Shown piece after piece: positions 44,184 to 52,585 of a DNA stretch of 64,000 nt. The notes beneath the pieces were generated by a model. That model saw nothing but the letters and a program-made list of their open reading frames with translations. It was not told the DNA's origin and searched no databases. The position numbers were made by a program, and so were the translations under genes. Source of the DNA: Lentzea tibetensis (GTDB lineage: Bacteria; Actinomycetota; Actinomycetes; Mycobacteriales; Pseudonocardiaceae). Location: positions 62,001 to 126,000 of the forward strand of contig NZ_VOBR01000019.1 of assembly GCF_007845675.1 (NCBI RefSeq). Reading direction: 5' to 3'. Position 1 is the first letter of the stretch. Each line of letters opens with the position of its first letter.

Positions 44184-45299
44184 TCATGATCGGCCCCTCC
44201 CCGCTCCCAGCAGCTCCTTGAACCTGGTGGCGACCCAGTCGTGCACGGCCGCGGACACGGAGTTGTCCTGCGCGCGGTGCTCGAACCAGCGCCAGTCGCA
44301 GTTGACGTTGATCTCCAGGAACACGTGGTCCTTGCCCGTGACGAGGAGGTCGAACGCGGCGACCTGCACGCGCCAGTGCCGGGCCAGCGCCAGCAGTCGG
44401 TCGGCCAGCCCGTCCGGAACGGACGTGGGCGTCACGCGCACCGCATCAGGATCCACCCAGAGCTGCGCGGGGTCGAGCTTGTCGACCTGGTAGGCGATGC
44501 ACCGCTCGCCGACGACGAAGACGCGCAGCTCGGTGTCGGACGGCACGTACTCCTGCACGATCACCGGTGCGGGCTCGGCGACGCCGCCCGCCCGCGAGGT
44601 CTCCAGCGGGCGCGGGAACAGGCCGTGCTGCACGCCTGGGCGTGGCTCCAGCAGGTGCCGTCCGGCCGTCTTGACGATGCAGCGGCCGCCGCCGGGGCGG
44701 GTGCGGCCCGGACGCGTCGTGACGGCGGTGCGCGGGATGCGCAGGCCGAACGCGGCGGCGTCGGACAGCTGGGTCAGGCGGTCGAGGTGGGTCGTGGAGC
44801 GCGCCGGGTTCACGTGGGCCCAGTCGCTGCGCGAGGAGAGCCAGTTCGCGACCGAGTTCCACTGGTCGACGGCGTACGCGCCGGCCAGGGTGCCGGGCTC
44901 GACGGGGAGTGCGGAGAGCTCGAAGTGCCTGCGCCACACCAGCAGGGGCCTGAGCAGCCAGCGGTCCAGTTCGAGCAGCGGCTGGTCGGTGTAGACCGAG
45001 AGCGGGATGTCCAGGCAGCGGTCAGCGTCGATGCGGGCCATCCGGATGCCGCGTTCGGCCAGTGCGATGGAGAGCTCGTTCATCTCCATGTCGGCCGCGC
45101 GGGCGAGCACCAGGACGCACGGTTGGGGGCTGCCGTCACCCTCGTCGACCATGCCGAGGCGGTGGACCTGCTCCTGGAAGTCGAGACACTTCGGCGGGGA
45201 CCGGAAGAGGTAGTCCTGTCCCTGCAGCAACAACGGTCTGGCAGCTTCGGACGGGGCGTCGCCTCCGCTTGGTCCCCGCCCTTCAGCTGACCTGGTCAA
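44184..45299 (-). CDS. ATP-grasp ligase, candidate RiPP (graspetide-type) maturase
   Basis: This protein of up to 371 residues has a pre-ATP-grasp part (VLVLARAADMEMNELSIALAERG, RIDADRCLDIPLSVYTD, LLRPLLVWRRHFE), then an ATP-grasp fold: RCIVKTAGRHLLEPRPG, VIVQEYVPSDTELRVFVVG, VQVAAFDLLVTG and FLEINVNCDWRWFE with metal-binding residues. This resembles the MvdD/MdnC-like ligases that build ester or amide bonds between side chains. The start is uncertain: the TTG at 45299 overlaps the stop of the upstream peptide gene, a GTG lies at 45323 and an ATG at 45152. Codon use looks coding from about 45205 on. Confidence 0.8.
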   Translation of the reverse strand: MTRSAEGRGPSGGDAPSEAARPLLLQGQDYLFRSPPKCLDFQEQVHRLGMVDEGDGSPQPCVLVLARAADMEMNELSIALAERGIRMARIDADRCLDIPLSVYTDQPLLELDRWLLRPLLVWRRHFELSALPVEPGTLAGAYAVDQWNSVANWLSSRSDWAHVNPARSTTHLDRLTQLSDAAAFGLRIPRTAVTTRPGRTRPGGGRCIVKTAGRHLLEPRPGVQHGLFPRPLETSRAGGVAEPAPVIVQEYVPSDTELRVFVVGERCIAYQVDKLDPAQLWVDPDAVRVTPTSVPDGLADRLLALARHWRVQVAAFDLLVTGKDHVFLEINVNCDWRWFEHRAQDNSVSAAVHDWVATRFKELLGAGRGRS

Positions 45300-45418
45300 T
45301 CGTCCTTCTTGCTGCGGAAACACTTCCCTGCGTTGGCGTACTCGGCGGCGTACTGCGCCAACGCGGGGTCCTCGATCTCACCGCGACGAAGCTGTGCGGC
45401 CAGCTCCTCGAGAGACAT
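45296..45418 (-). CDS. 40-residue peptide, candidate precursor for the ATP-grasp ligase
   Basis: An ATG eight bases after GAGAGGTG opens a 40-residue peptide: MSLEELAAQLRRGEIEDPAL then AQYAAEYANAGKCFRSKKDD. It is highly charged, probably helical at first, and ends with a single Cys and the tail RSKKDD. It is too short for standard gene callers. It overlaps the likely start of the ATP-grasp gene, and a sigma-70-like promoter lies upstream. Precursor status is inferred from position and size; the cross-linking acceptors could be Ser, Lys, Asp or Glu in the last ten residues. Confidence 0.65.
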   Translation of the reverse strand: MSLEELAAQLRRGEIEDPALAQYAAEYANAGKCFRSKKDD

Positions 45419-45476
45419 CGGGATCACCTCTCTCCCCACACAGGCGGATCACGCATTCAGGTGATGCACCAGCGGT

Positions 45477-45505
45477 AGTCTCTGGTTCACGTTACGCAAT
45501 GTCAA
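45477..45505 (-). promoter_or_regulatory. Candidate promoter of the peptide/ATP-grasp unit
   Basis: On the minus strand TTGACA (45505-45500) and GAGACT (45482-45477) are separated by 17 bp, 59 bp upstream of the peptide ATG. The -35 is perfect; the -10 is weak. Confidence 0.5.
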
Positions 45506-45566
45506 GGCGAGCCCAGGAGGGTTACTCCTATTGGGGGCTCAAGTTACGGCACTGGGCCATAAGGGT

Positions 45567-45603
45567 GCCCCGCCGCTAGAGCCAAATGAGGCAGCGACGG
45601 GGC
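45567..45603 (-). terminator. Terminator of the NDH-2 gene
   Basis: An 11-bp stem with one G-U pair (45593-45603 with 45567-45577) encloses a second small stem GCC/GGC. It begins 16 bp after the ndh stop and isolates ndh from the peptide/ATP-grasp unit downstream. Confidence 0.7.
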
Positions 45604-45618
45604 CATCACCCGCAGTGA

Positions 45619-46944
45619 TCAGCTCTTGACCGCGCGGTCGAACTCATCCTTCGGGTCGTTGATCTGACCCAGAGCGACGACCTCACGACCGTAGAACAAC
45701 GCCTGCGTCCAGTCCATGAGCACGCGGAGCTTGCGGTTCACGGTCGGCACGAACGCCACGTGGTAGCTGCGGTGCATGAACCACGCGATCGCACCCTTGA
45801 AGCGCAGGCCGAACACGTCCGCGACGCCCTTGTAGAGGCCGAGGCCCGCGACCGAACCGAGGTACTTGTGGAAGTACTCCTTCGGCTCCTTGCCGCGCAG
45901 CGTCGCGATGATGTTCTTCGAGAGCAGCTTCGACTGGCGGATGGCGTGCTGCGCGTTCGGCACGCACGTCGCCGTCGGGTCCTCCTCGATGCGCGACAGG
46001 TCCGGCACGGCCGAGCAGTCACCGGCGGCCCAGACACCCGGCAGGCCCTGCACCTGCATCGCCGCGGTGCACCGGACGCGGCCGCGCTCGTCGAGCGGGA
46101 GGTCGGTGTTGCGCAGCATCGGGTTGGCCTTCATGCCGGCCGTCCAGATGATCGTGTCCGAGTCGAACTCGGTGCCGTCGTCGAGAACGACGTGGCCGCC
46201 CTCCATCGACTTCACGCGGGTGTCGAGGAAGCACTTGATGCCGCGCTCCTCGAGCCGCTCGACGGTGTACACGCCGAGCTTCGCGCTCACCTCGGGCATG
46301 ATCCGGCCGGTCGCCTCGACCAGCACCCAGTTCATGTCCTCGCGCTTGAGGCCCTCGTAGTAGCGCAGCGCGTAGCGCGCCATGTCCTCGAGCTCGGCCA
46401 GGGTCTCGATACCCGCGAAGCCGCCGCCGATGACCACGAAGCTCAGCAGCCGCTTGCGCAGGTCCGGGTCGTTCGTGCTCGCCGCCTGGTCGAGGCGCGA
46501 CAACACGTGGTTGCGCAGGTAGATCGCCTCGCCGATGGTCTTCATGCCGATGCCGACCTCGGGCAGGCCGGGAATGGGCAGTGTCCGCGAGATCGCACCC
46601 AGTGCGGACACGAGCACGTCGTACTCGTACTCCTCGATGTGGCCGTCCGCGAGCTCGACGGTCACGGCCTTGCGCGCGTGCTCGATGCGGGTCGCGCGGC
46701 CGGTGACGACGTGGCAGCGGTTCAGCACCTTGCGCAGCGGCACGACGACGTGGCGCGGCTCGATCGAACCAGCGGCCGCCTCGGGGAGGAAGGGCTGGTA
46801 GGTCATGTGCGGCTGCGGGTCGATGACAGTCACCGACGCCTCACCGGATCGCAGTTTCTTCTGCAACCCGAGCGCGGTGTACATGCCGACGTACCCACCG
46901 CCGACGATCACGATCCGAGTGGGTTGCGACTTCACAGCAGCCAT
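45619..46944 (-). CDS. ndh: Type II NADH dehydrogenase
   Basis: NDH-2 transfers electrons from NADH to the quinone pool without pumping protons. The 441-residue protein has the FAD motif IVIVGGGYVGMYTALGLQKKL, FVVIGGGFAGIETLAELED for NADH, IIWTAGMKANP, GVWAAGDCSAVPD and a C-terminal membrane-associating region (AIAWFMHRSYHVAFVPTVNRKLRVLMDW). The ATG at 46944 matches the usual N-terminus; the frame upstream is not supported. Confidence 0.93.
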   Translation of the reverse strand: MAAVKSQPTRIVIVGGGYVGMYTALGLQKKLRSGEASVTVIDPQPHMTYQPFLPEAAAGSIEPRHVVVPLRKVLNRCHVVTGRATRIEHARKAVTVELADGHIEEYEYDVLVSALGAISRTLPIPGLPEVGIGMKTIGEAIYLRNHVLSRLDQAASTNDPDLRKRLLSFVVIGGGFAGIETLAELEDMARYALRYYEGLKREDMNWVLVEATGRIMPEVSAKLGVYTVERLEERGIKCFLDTRVKSMEGGHVVLDDGTEFDSDTIIWTAGMKANPMLRNTDLPLDERGRVRCTAAMQVQGLPGVWAAGDCSAVPDLSRIEEDPTATCVPNAQHAIRQSKLLSKNIIATLRGKEPKEYFHKYLGSVAGLGLYKGVADVFGLRFKGAIAWFMHRSYHVAFVPTVNRKLRVLMDWTQALFYGREVVALGQINDPKDEFDRAVKS

Positions 46945-47086
46945 ACGCACATGGTCGCACCGAGACCCGCTTTCCCGCTCGCTCGCGAGGCCCGTTGTGA
47001 CCACGGTCGCCGCGTGATGCCGAACACCCATGCCAACGACCTGCGGCGCTCCTGAAACACCTAGTGAAGACGCTGAGAGGAGCGAT

Positions 47087-47548
47087 TCAGATCCTCAGCG
47101 CGACCAGGGCCGCGACGAGTGCCGCGGAGGCCAGTCCGGCGACTTCCAGCGGCACCGGAGTCGGGCCGGACGGCAGCAATGCGGCGATTCCTGCTAGTGC
47201 CAGCGCGACGGCCTGCACCGCCGCGAATCGGCGGGCCGGAGCGCGGAGCGCGGACATCTCCACACCGGCTTTTCGAGGAATGACCACGGCCAACGCGCTG
47301 GTGACGTGGACCAGGTGCAGCAGCGGGATCAGGACGAGCACGCCGATGCGCAGCGGGTTGCCGTCGGCGAAGGTCATCACGACCGCCGCGAACGCGATCA
47401 CCAGTGCCGGGGCCGCGCTCGCCGGCATGAGCACGGTGATCACGACCAGCGCGGCGAAGATCGCCAACTGCACCAGGCCCAGCCCGTTCGCGCGGAGCAC
47501 GACGCCGATCGCGAGGCACGCGACGGCCGTGACGATCCTGATCAGCAC
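47087..47548 (-). CDS. Multi-span membrane protein at the end of the MoxR operon
   Basis: This 153-residue protein is nearly all hydrophobic, with four or five predicted helices (IVTAVACLAIGVVLRANGLG, LVVITVLMPASAAPALVIAF, VAGLASAALVAALVAL). Its GTG start overlaps the DUF58 stop. No family was recognised. As part of the MoxR/DUF58 unit it may help membrane assembly. Confidence 0.75.
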   Translation of the reverse strand: MLIRIVTAVACLAIGVVLRANGLGLVQLAIFAALVVITVLMPASAAPALVIAFAAVVMTFADGNPLRIGVLVLIPLLHLVHVTSALAVVIPRKAGVEMSALRAPARRFAAVQAVALALAGIAALLPSGPTPVPLEVAGLASAALVAALVALRI

Positions 47549-48771
47549 GTCGTCACCACCACCCCGTGCCGCGCCATCAGCGCCAGCCGGGCCCGCTGCT
47601 CGGCGGCGATGAGCGCGGTCGCCGCCACGCCCCACGGCTCCTCGGCGTCCGGGAGCAGCGGCGACGGCAGGCTGTCGACGGCCAGCACCAGGTGCCCGCG
47701 CCGCGCCGCGTGCACGGCGATCTCGGCGACGGCGTTGTCGAGGAACGGCGAGAGCACCACGACGACCGCGCCGTACGAGATGTGCGGCAGGTACGGCCGC
47801 TGCGCCCACCCCGCGGCCCGCGCGCACACGACGAGCTGGTTGCGCAGCCGCAGCAGATGCCGCCTGCCGACGCCGGAGCGCACGTTGAGCTGCGGCCGTC
47901 CCAGGTCGACGAGCGCGACCCGGTCGCCCTGGCGCAGGTAGCTCGCCGCGAGCGACGCGGCCGTCCGCACCGCGCGGTCGAGGCTGCCGCCGGTCCGGGT
48001 GGTCGTGCCGTACTCGACGGCCGCCCACCCGGCGACGTCCTGCGCGACGTCGCTGCGCGTGTCGACCGCCAGCACGACCTCGGCGTCGGCCTCGGCGTGC
48101 CGCTCGCGGACGTGCAGGTTGCCGGTGCGCAGGCTGATCCGCCAGTCGATGCGGCGCAACCGGTCACCCGGCTGGAACGCGCGGATGTCGCGCAGCTCGG
48201 TCGAGTCGCCCGGACGCGGCGACCGGTGCGCGCCGACGAGCCCGGCGGCGCGCGGCGGCAGCGGTCCGGCCGGGAGGTACTGCAGCGGCGGCAGCACCGT
48301 GCGGCTGTGCTCGACGCCGACGACCGGCCCGTAGACGTGCAGCGCGTCCGGCCCGGCGAACAGGTGGTCCACGCGCAGGTCGACGCCGGGGCCCCAGGCA
48401 TCGCGGCGGACCTCGATCGGGATCGTCCCCGCGCCGGACGGGTAAGCGCGGGTCTCGTGCGGCAGCCGGACGACGACCAGCTCGGTGTCGGTGGCCGGGT
48501 CGATGTCCGCCGCGGTGTGCGCGCTTCCGGGTTCCGCCAGGCGCGGCAACGGCCGGACGGTCACGCCGGGCTCGCCGGACGGTTTGCGCGCGAAGAGGAG
48601 GCTGAGCAGCAGCGGCACGCCCATCAGCACGAGCTCCACCTCGTGCATCAGCGCGCCGGCGACCACGAAGCCGCCGCCGAGCAGCGCGGCGCGGATCAGC
48701 GCGTCGGTGGCGTGCCAGTGCGCGCCCCTGCTCGCGGCGATCGCGTCGCTGATCCGCGCATATCGACTCAT
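47542..48771 (-). CDS. DUF58 domain membrane protein
   Basis: This 409-residue protein has two N-terminal membrane helices (ALIRAALLGGGFVVAGALMHEVELVLMGVPLL), a beta domain and the DUF58 signature (DSTELRDIRAFQPGDRLRRIDWRISLRTGNLHVRE), followed by a von Willebrand A-like part with LAVDTRSD. Such proteins pair with MoxR ATPases and are thought to be their adaptors or clients. The ATG overlaps the MoxR stop by four bases. Confidence 0.9.
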   Translation of the reverse strand: MSRYARISDAIAASRGAHWHATDALIRAALLGGGFVVAGALMHEVELVLMGVPLLLSLLFARKPSGEPGVTVRPLPRLAEPGSAHTAADIDPATDTELVVVRLPHETRAYPSGAGTIPIEVRRDAWGPGVDLRVDHLFAGPDALHVYGPVVGVEHSRTVLPPLQYLPAGPLPPRAAGLVGAHRSPRPGDSTELRDIRAFQPGDRLRRIDWRISLRTGNLHVRERHAEADAEVVLAVDTRSDVAQDVAGWAAVEYGTTTRTGGSLDRAVRTAASLAASYLRQGDRVALVDLGRPQLNVRSGVGRRHLLRLRNQLVVCARAAGWAQRPYLPHISYGAVVVVLSPFLDNAVAEIAVHAARRGHLVLAVDSLPSPLLPDAEEPWGVAATALIAAEQRARLALMARHGVVVTTC

Positions 48772-49709
48772 GAGCTGGGCGGACCCGGTACCTGCCCGAG
48801 CAGCTCGGTGACGATCTCGACGCCGGTGACACCGGACGTCCACGTCTCCGGGCGGAGCGTCAGCCGGTGCGCGAGCGCCGGTACCGCGCATTCCTTGACG
48901 TCCTCGGGAAGCACGTACGAGCGTCCATCCATTGTGGCCAGAGCTCGCGAGACCAGCGTCAACGCCTGCGCACCCCGTGGCGACGCGCCGACCTCGACGG
49001 CCGGGTGCTTGCGGGTCGCAACGGCCAGGTCGACGCAGTAGCGCAGCACGTCGTCGTCCACTGTGGTCTGCTCGAGCTCCTGCTGGAGCTCGGCGAGCCG
49101 GTTCTCGGCCAGTACGGGCGGGACCTCGGTCTCCTCCTGCTGGCGGGCGATGCGCCTGCGGAGGACCTCGACCTCCTCGTCGGGCGGCGGGTAGCCGATG
49201 TCGAGCCGCAGCAGGAACCGGTCGAGCTGCGCCTCCGGCAGCGGGTAGGTGCCCTCGTACTCGATGGGGTTCGCGGTAGCCAGCACGTGGAACGGCCTGG
49301 CCAGCGGGAACGTGGTGCCCTCGACGGTGACCTGGCGTTCCTGCATGGCTTCCAGCAGCGCGGACTGGGTCTTCGGCGGCGTGCGGTTGATCTCGTCGGC
49401 GAGCAGCAGGCCGGTGAAGATCGGGCCGGGCCGGAACGTGAAGTCGCGGTCGCTCGGGTCGTAGAGGAACGAGCCCGTGACGTCCGACGGCAACAGGTCC
49501 GGCGTGCACTGCAGGCGGCGGAAGTCGAGCCGCAGCGCCTGGGCGAGGCTGCGCGCGATCAGCGTTTTTCCGAGGCCGGGCACGTCTTCCAGCAGCACGT
49601 GCCCGCCGGCGAGGATCGCGGCGAGCGCGAGCCGCAGCGACCGCTGGCGGCCGACGACGACCTTGCCGACCTCGTCGAGCACGGCCTTGGCTTCGACCTC
49701 GACACTCAC
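48768..49709 (-). CDS. MoxR family AAA+ ATPase
   Basis: This 313-residue ATPase has Walker A (LLEDVPGLGKTLIARSLAQAL), Walker B (LLLADEINRTPPKTQSALLEAMQE), sensor 1 (FHVLATANPIEYEGTYPLPEAQLDRF) and sensor 2 (GASPRGAQAL). MoxR proteins act as chaperones for assembly of partner complexes, often with DUF58 proteins, encoded next in this operon. Start GTG with four-base overlap on the preceding gene. Confidence 0.94.
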   Translation of the reverse strand: MSVEVEAKAVLDEVGKVVVGRQRSLRLALAAILAGGHVLLEDVPGLGKTLIARSLAQALRLDFRRLQCTPDLLPSDVTGSFLYDPSDRDFTFRPGPIFTGLLLADEINRTPPKTQSALLEAMQERQVTVEGTTFPLARPFHVLATANPIEYEGTYPLPEAQLDRFLLRLDIGYPPPDEEVEVLRRRIARQQEETEVPPVLAENRLAELQQELEQTTVDDDVLRYCVDLAVATRKHPAVEVGASPRGAQALTLVSRALATMDGRSYVLPEDVKECAVPALAHRLTLRPETWTSGVTGVEIVTELLGQVPGPPSS

Positions 49710-50056
49710 TCGGTTCTCCTCAGCATCTCGGTCAGCTCGTCGGGCGGCGGCAGCGCGTCGACGTCGATGCCGAGCTTGCGCAACCTCGGCTGGATCCGTT
49801 CGCGGAAGCGGACTTCGTCGTCCGCGGCCTGCGCGAGCCTGGTCGCGAGCGTGCTGGCCTGGACGCTCGCGATCGCGCTCGGCGGGTCCGGCGGCGGCTG
49901 CCACACGACGTCCGTCGCGCGCGGCAGGTAGCTCGCGAGCAGCGCCAGCGCGGCGGGTGGGACGGCGAGTGCGGTGGCCCACAAGGGATTCGCGCCGAAC
50001 CGCCACAGCACCAGCCCGGTGACCACGGCGGTGGCGAGCACGATGAGCGTTCTCAC
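49706..50056 (-). CDS. Small membrane protein of the MoxR operon
   Basis: This 116-residue protein has two hydrophobic spans at the N-terminus (LIVLATAVVTGLVLWRFG and LWATALAVPPAALALLASYL) and a charged soluble tail (RFRERIQPRLRKLGIDVDAL). The ends overlap both neighbours by four bases (GTGA/ATGA), so it is a fixed part of the operon. No named family recognised. Confidence 0.8.
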   Translation of the reverse strand: MRTLIVLATAVVTGLVLWRFGANPLWATALAVPPAALALLASYLPRATDVVWQPPPDPPSAIASVQASTLATRLAQAADDEVRFRERIQPRLRKLGIDVDALPPPDELTEMLRRTE

Positions 50057-50643
50057 GCGAGCTCCCCGATGATCCGCTCCAGCTCGCGCTCGGCCTTCTC
50101 GGCGTGCTGCTTCGTGATGGCTTCTTCGCTGAACCGCGCGCGTTGGTACAGCTCGCGCAGTGCCGTCGCGTCCGTCGGCAGGTTCGTCGTGAACTCGGTC
50201 GGCGTCAGGTGCGGCTCACGGGGCTGTGCTTCCTCGAGCTTCAGCCACGCCGCGATCACCGCGTCCTTCGGCTCCCGGTTGGCCCGCAGCTCGATCAGCG
50301 CGCGTTCGGCGTGCTGCCGGAAGCTCGGCGGCGCGGGCGTCTCCTGTTCGACGATCTCCACGCCCCGCTCCCCTTTGGCGCGCCCGCGGGTGAAGCTGAC
50401 GGCGAACGCCATGCCGATCAGTCCGAACAAGACGAACCCGATGAGCACGCTCATCAGGATCAGGAACGGGATGCCGCTGCCCTCGGTCGACACCTCGACC
50501 TGCCCGATCCCGGACGCCGGCGCCCCCGTGTCGCGGACGTCCGGCTCGACGGGCGGTGGCTGGAAGGTCACCGGCGACGTGCCGCGCGCGGCGATGACGA
50601 CGAGCAGCAGCGCCCCCACCACCACGACGGCCCGCGTCCTCAT
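50053..50643 (-). CDS. DUF4129 domain membrane protein
   Basis: This 196-residue protein has an N-terminal signal anchor, a periplasmic segment, a second membrane helix (IPFLILMSVLIGFVLFGLIGMAFAVSF) and a cytoplasmic DUF4129 helical domain (AERALIELRANREPKDAVIAAWLKLEEA ... TEFTTNLPTDATALRELYQRARFSEE). DUF4129 proteins belong to MoxR/DUF58 clusters in actinomycetes. The ATG at 50643 is preferred to a TTG five codons upstream. Confidence 0.85.
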   Translation of the reverse strand: MRTRAVVVVGALLLVVIAARGTSPVTFQPPPVEPDVRDTGAPASGIGQVEVSTEGSGIPFLILMSVLIGFVLFGLIGMAFAVSFTRGRAKGERGVEIVEQETPAPPSFRQHAERALIELRANREPKDAVIAAWLKLEEAQPREPHLTPTEFTTNLPTDATALRELYQRARFSEEAITKQHAEKAERELERIIGELA

Positions 50644-50658
50644 CGCACCAGCATGCAA

Positions 50659-51429
50659 CTACCAGGGGAACATCGGGAAGTCCTCGCCGCACCGGCGCGT
50701 CTGCTCTTCGTGCCGGTCCTCCCAGAACTCGAACCTCCACCCCGGCCAGCACGCCGCCAGCTCCTCGACCGTGCCGAGCAGTGGTGCGAGCGTCCAGACG
50801 CCGACCTCGCGTTCGTCCACGTCGATGTGCACGCCGGACTCCGGGCCCGTGTCGCTCTCGCCGTGCCTTTTGCGTCCGGGCGCGGGAGCGAGCCCGCCGG
50901 CCAGGTCGACCAGCTTCGGCCCCGCCCACGGCAGGTCGCAGTGCTGCGCGCTCACCAGGTACCCGCGCAGGGTGCCACCTGCGCGGATCGTGATCACGAA
51001 GTCGCCGTCGTCCGGGTACTCCAGCAGGTGCTCGTTGACCAGCCTCTCGATCGGCTCCCGCTCGGTCCGCACCCGCTTCCGATCGACACCGACGTACGCG
51101 GCCACGTCCTCGACGCCGCCGTACGCCCAGCGGATCTCCCAGCCCGGCCACGCTTCTGCCAGCTCGTGGAGCCAGGTCTTCCTGTTCGTGACGCCCCCGT
51201 GGTGCCAGGTGAAGAGAAGCAGGAACCTGCGCGGGACGTCGATCAGCACCGCACCCTCGCACCAGACGTCGTCCAGCCAGGCCGCGTCGGCGCGCTGCTC
51301 ACGAACGAACTCGATCGCGGAGTCCGGACCGTCCAGGAAGTTCCGGTCGATGGTCAACGCACCCCATTGGGAGTGGAAGAGCTCGTAGCCGTTCTCGCCG
51401 ACCAGCACGTAGTTCGCTCGGTCACCCAT
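50659..51429 (-). CDS. Conserved-looking hypothetical protein with internal duplication
   Basis: This 256-residue protein begins MGDRANYVLVGENGYELFHS. Two segments match each other: LHELAEAWPGWEIRWAYGG near residue 88 and VEELAACWPGWRFEFWEDR near residue 222, each about 30 residues and rich in Trp. There is no signal or membrane segment. No family was recognised. It lies 15 bp upstream of the DUF4129 gene on the same strand, so it may be the first gene of the MoxR operon. Confidence 0.7.
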   Translation of the reverse strand: MGDRANYVLVGENGYELFHSQWGALTIDRNFLDGPDSAIEFVREQRADAAWLDDVWCEGAVLIDVPRRFLLLFTWHHGGVTNRKTWLHELAEAWPGWEIRWAYGGVEDVAAYVGVDRKRVRTEREPIERLVNEHLLEYPDDGDFVITIRAGGTLRGYLVSAQHCDLPWAGPKLVDLAGGLAPAPGRKRHGESDTGPESGVHIDVDEREVGVWTLAPLLGTVEELAACWPGWRFEFWEDRHEEQTRRCGEDFPMFPW

Positions 51430-51484
51430 GGTCGGCCAATGTGGCCCTGCTCGGCGGCCCGGTCAACATCGGTAGGGTTCTCCG

Positions 51485-51916
51485 GTGGCTCTGACGATGG
51501 ACCTTGACGAGCACCAGCTCAGACAGCACGAATGCGGTTGCTGCCAGGAGGCGGTCGAGCGAACGTGGAACTTCGTCCGCCGCGACAACGTCGCGCACGC
51601 CGTGTACTTCGCGACCTGCTACCACCACCGCGACCAGCCGCACGAGGCGTGGATCGACGCCATCTTCGGTTCCTGGGGCGCGGACTCGTTCGACGACCAC
51701 GTGACGTTCGGCTGCCGGGTCGGCCCGGTGGCGAACAGCCCGGAGCCCGCGGCCACGCTGGTCCAGGCGTGCCAGGACGGGTCGGGCCGCGAGATCCACG
51801 GCGTGCTGCTGTCCCGCGAGGAGGGCCTGGTCCACCCGCGGCTGCCGGAGTTCTGGGACGTCGTCGACTTCGTGCTGGCCAACGACCCCGCGGTCAACGC
51901 CCACCTGCACCGCTGA
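51485..51916 (+). CDS. Hypothetical protein with CxCC motif
   Basis: This 143-residue protein has HECGCCQEAVERTWNFV near the N-terminus and ATCYHHRDQPHEAWIDAIFG in the middle; the Cys and His could bind a metal. It starts at a GTG after GGTAGGG; an ATG 12 bases later is an alternative. Divergent from the previous gene; its stop abuts the stop of the facing uracil-DNA glycosylase gene. Confidence 0.75.
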   Translation: MALTMDLDEHQLRQHECGCCQEAVERTWNFVRRDNVAHAVYFATCYHHRDQPHEAWIDAIFGSWGADSFDDHVTFGCRVGPVANSPEPAATLVQACQDGSGREIHGVLLSREEGLVHPRLPEFWDVVDFVLANDPAVNAHLHR

Positions 51917-52576
51917 CTACAGCCCAGCGCACTCCTTGGCCCTCGTCAGCACGTCCTGGAGCATCTCCTGGGTCAGCCGGCCGGTGAAGGTGTTCTGCTG
52001 GCTCACGTGGAAGCAGCCGAACACGCGCAACCCGGCGACCTCCACCTCGACGCCGTGCCCGAACTTGGGCCGCGGCCGCGGGTTCCCCAGCACGGGCAGG
52101 AACGCGTCCCACCCGAACGCCCCGAGCACGACCACGGCCTTCAGGGTGGGCCGCAGCAGCGCCAACTCCTGCTCCAGCCACGTCCGGCAGTTGTCGCGCT
52201 CTGAAGGGGTCGGCTTGTTGGCGGGCGGCGCGCAGTGCACGGGCGCGGTGATCCGCACCCCGGACAGCTCCAGCCCGTCGCCGATGTGCGTGGCCGTCGG
52301 CTGGGACGCGAGTCCGACCTCGAACAGAGCCCGGTACAGGAAGTCCCCCGATCGGTCACCGGTGAACATCCGCCCGGTCCGGTTGGCCCCGTGCGCGGCG
52401 GGCGCGAGGCCGACGATCAGCAGAGACGCGTCCATCGGGCCGAACCCCGGCACCGGACGGCCCCAGTAGGTCTCCGAGCGGAACGCCGCGCGCTTGACGC
52501 GGGCGACCTCCTCCCGCCACGCCACCAGGCGCGGGCAGGCGCGACACGCCGATATTCGTTCGTCGAGTTCCGTAAT
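51917..52576 (-). CDS. Uracil-DNA glycosylase, family 5-like (UdgB type)
   Basis: UDG removes uracil from DNA. The frame gives about 219 residues with CRACPRLVAWREEVARVKRAAF (cluster Cys), GLAPAAHGANRTGRMFTGDRSGD (active-site motif A of UdgB), VVVLGAFGWDAF and CFHVSQQNTFTGRLTQ (motif with catalytic His). The start is unclear: upstream of the first cluster Cys there is no in-frame ATG, GTG or TTG, only ATT at 52576, before the frame runs into the divergent peptidase gene. A rare ATT start, a sequencing frameshift or a mutation could explain this. Confidence 0.85.
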   Translation of the reverse strand: MTELDERISACRACPRLVAWREEVARVKRAAFRSETYWGRPVPGFGPMDASLLIVGLAPAAHGANRTGRMFTGDRSGDFLYRALFEVGLASQPTATHIGDGLELSGVRITAPVHCAPPANKPTPSERDNCRTWLEQELALLRPTLKAVVVLGAFGWDAFLPVLGNPRPRPKFGHGVEVEVAGLRVFGCFHVSQQNTFTGRLTQEMLQDVLTRAKECAGL

Positions 52577-52585
52577 GTCGCTCCC

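Noticed and set aside
45619-47031. A longer N-terminus for NDH-2 from 47031
   Set aside because: The 29 extra residues have no match to the family's usual start, and the ATG at 46944 leads directly into the FAD-binding strand.
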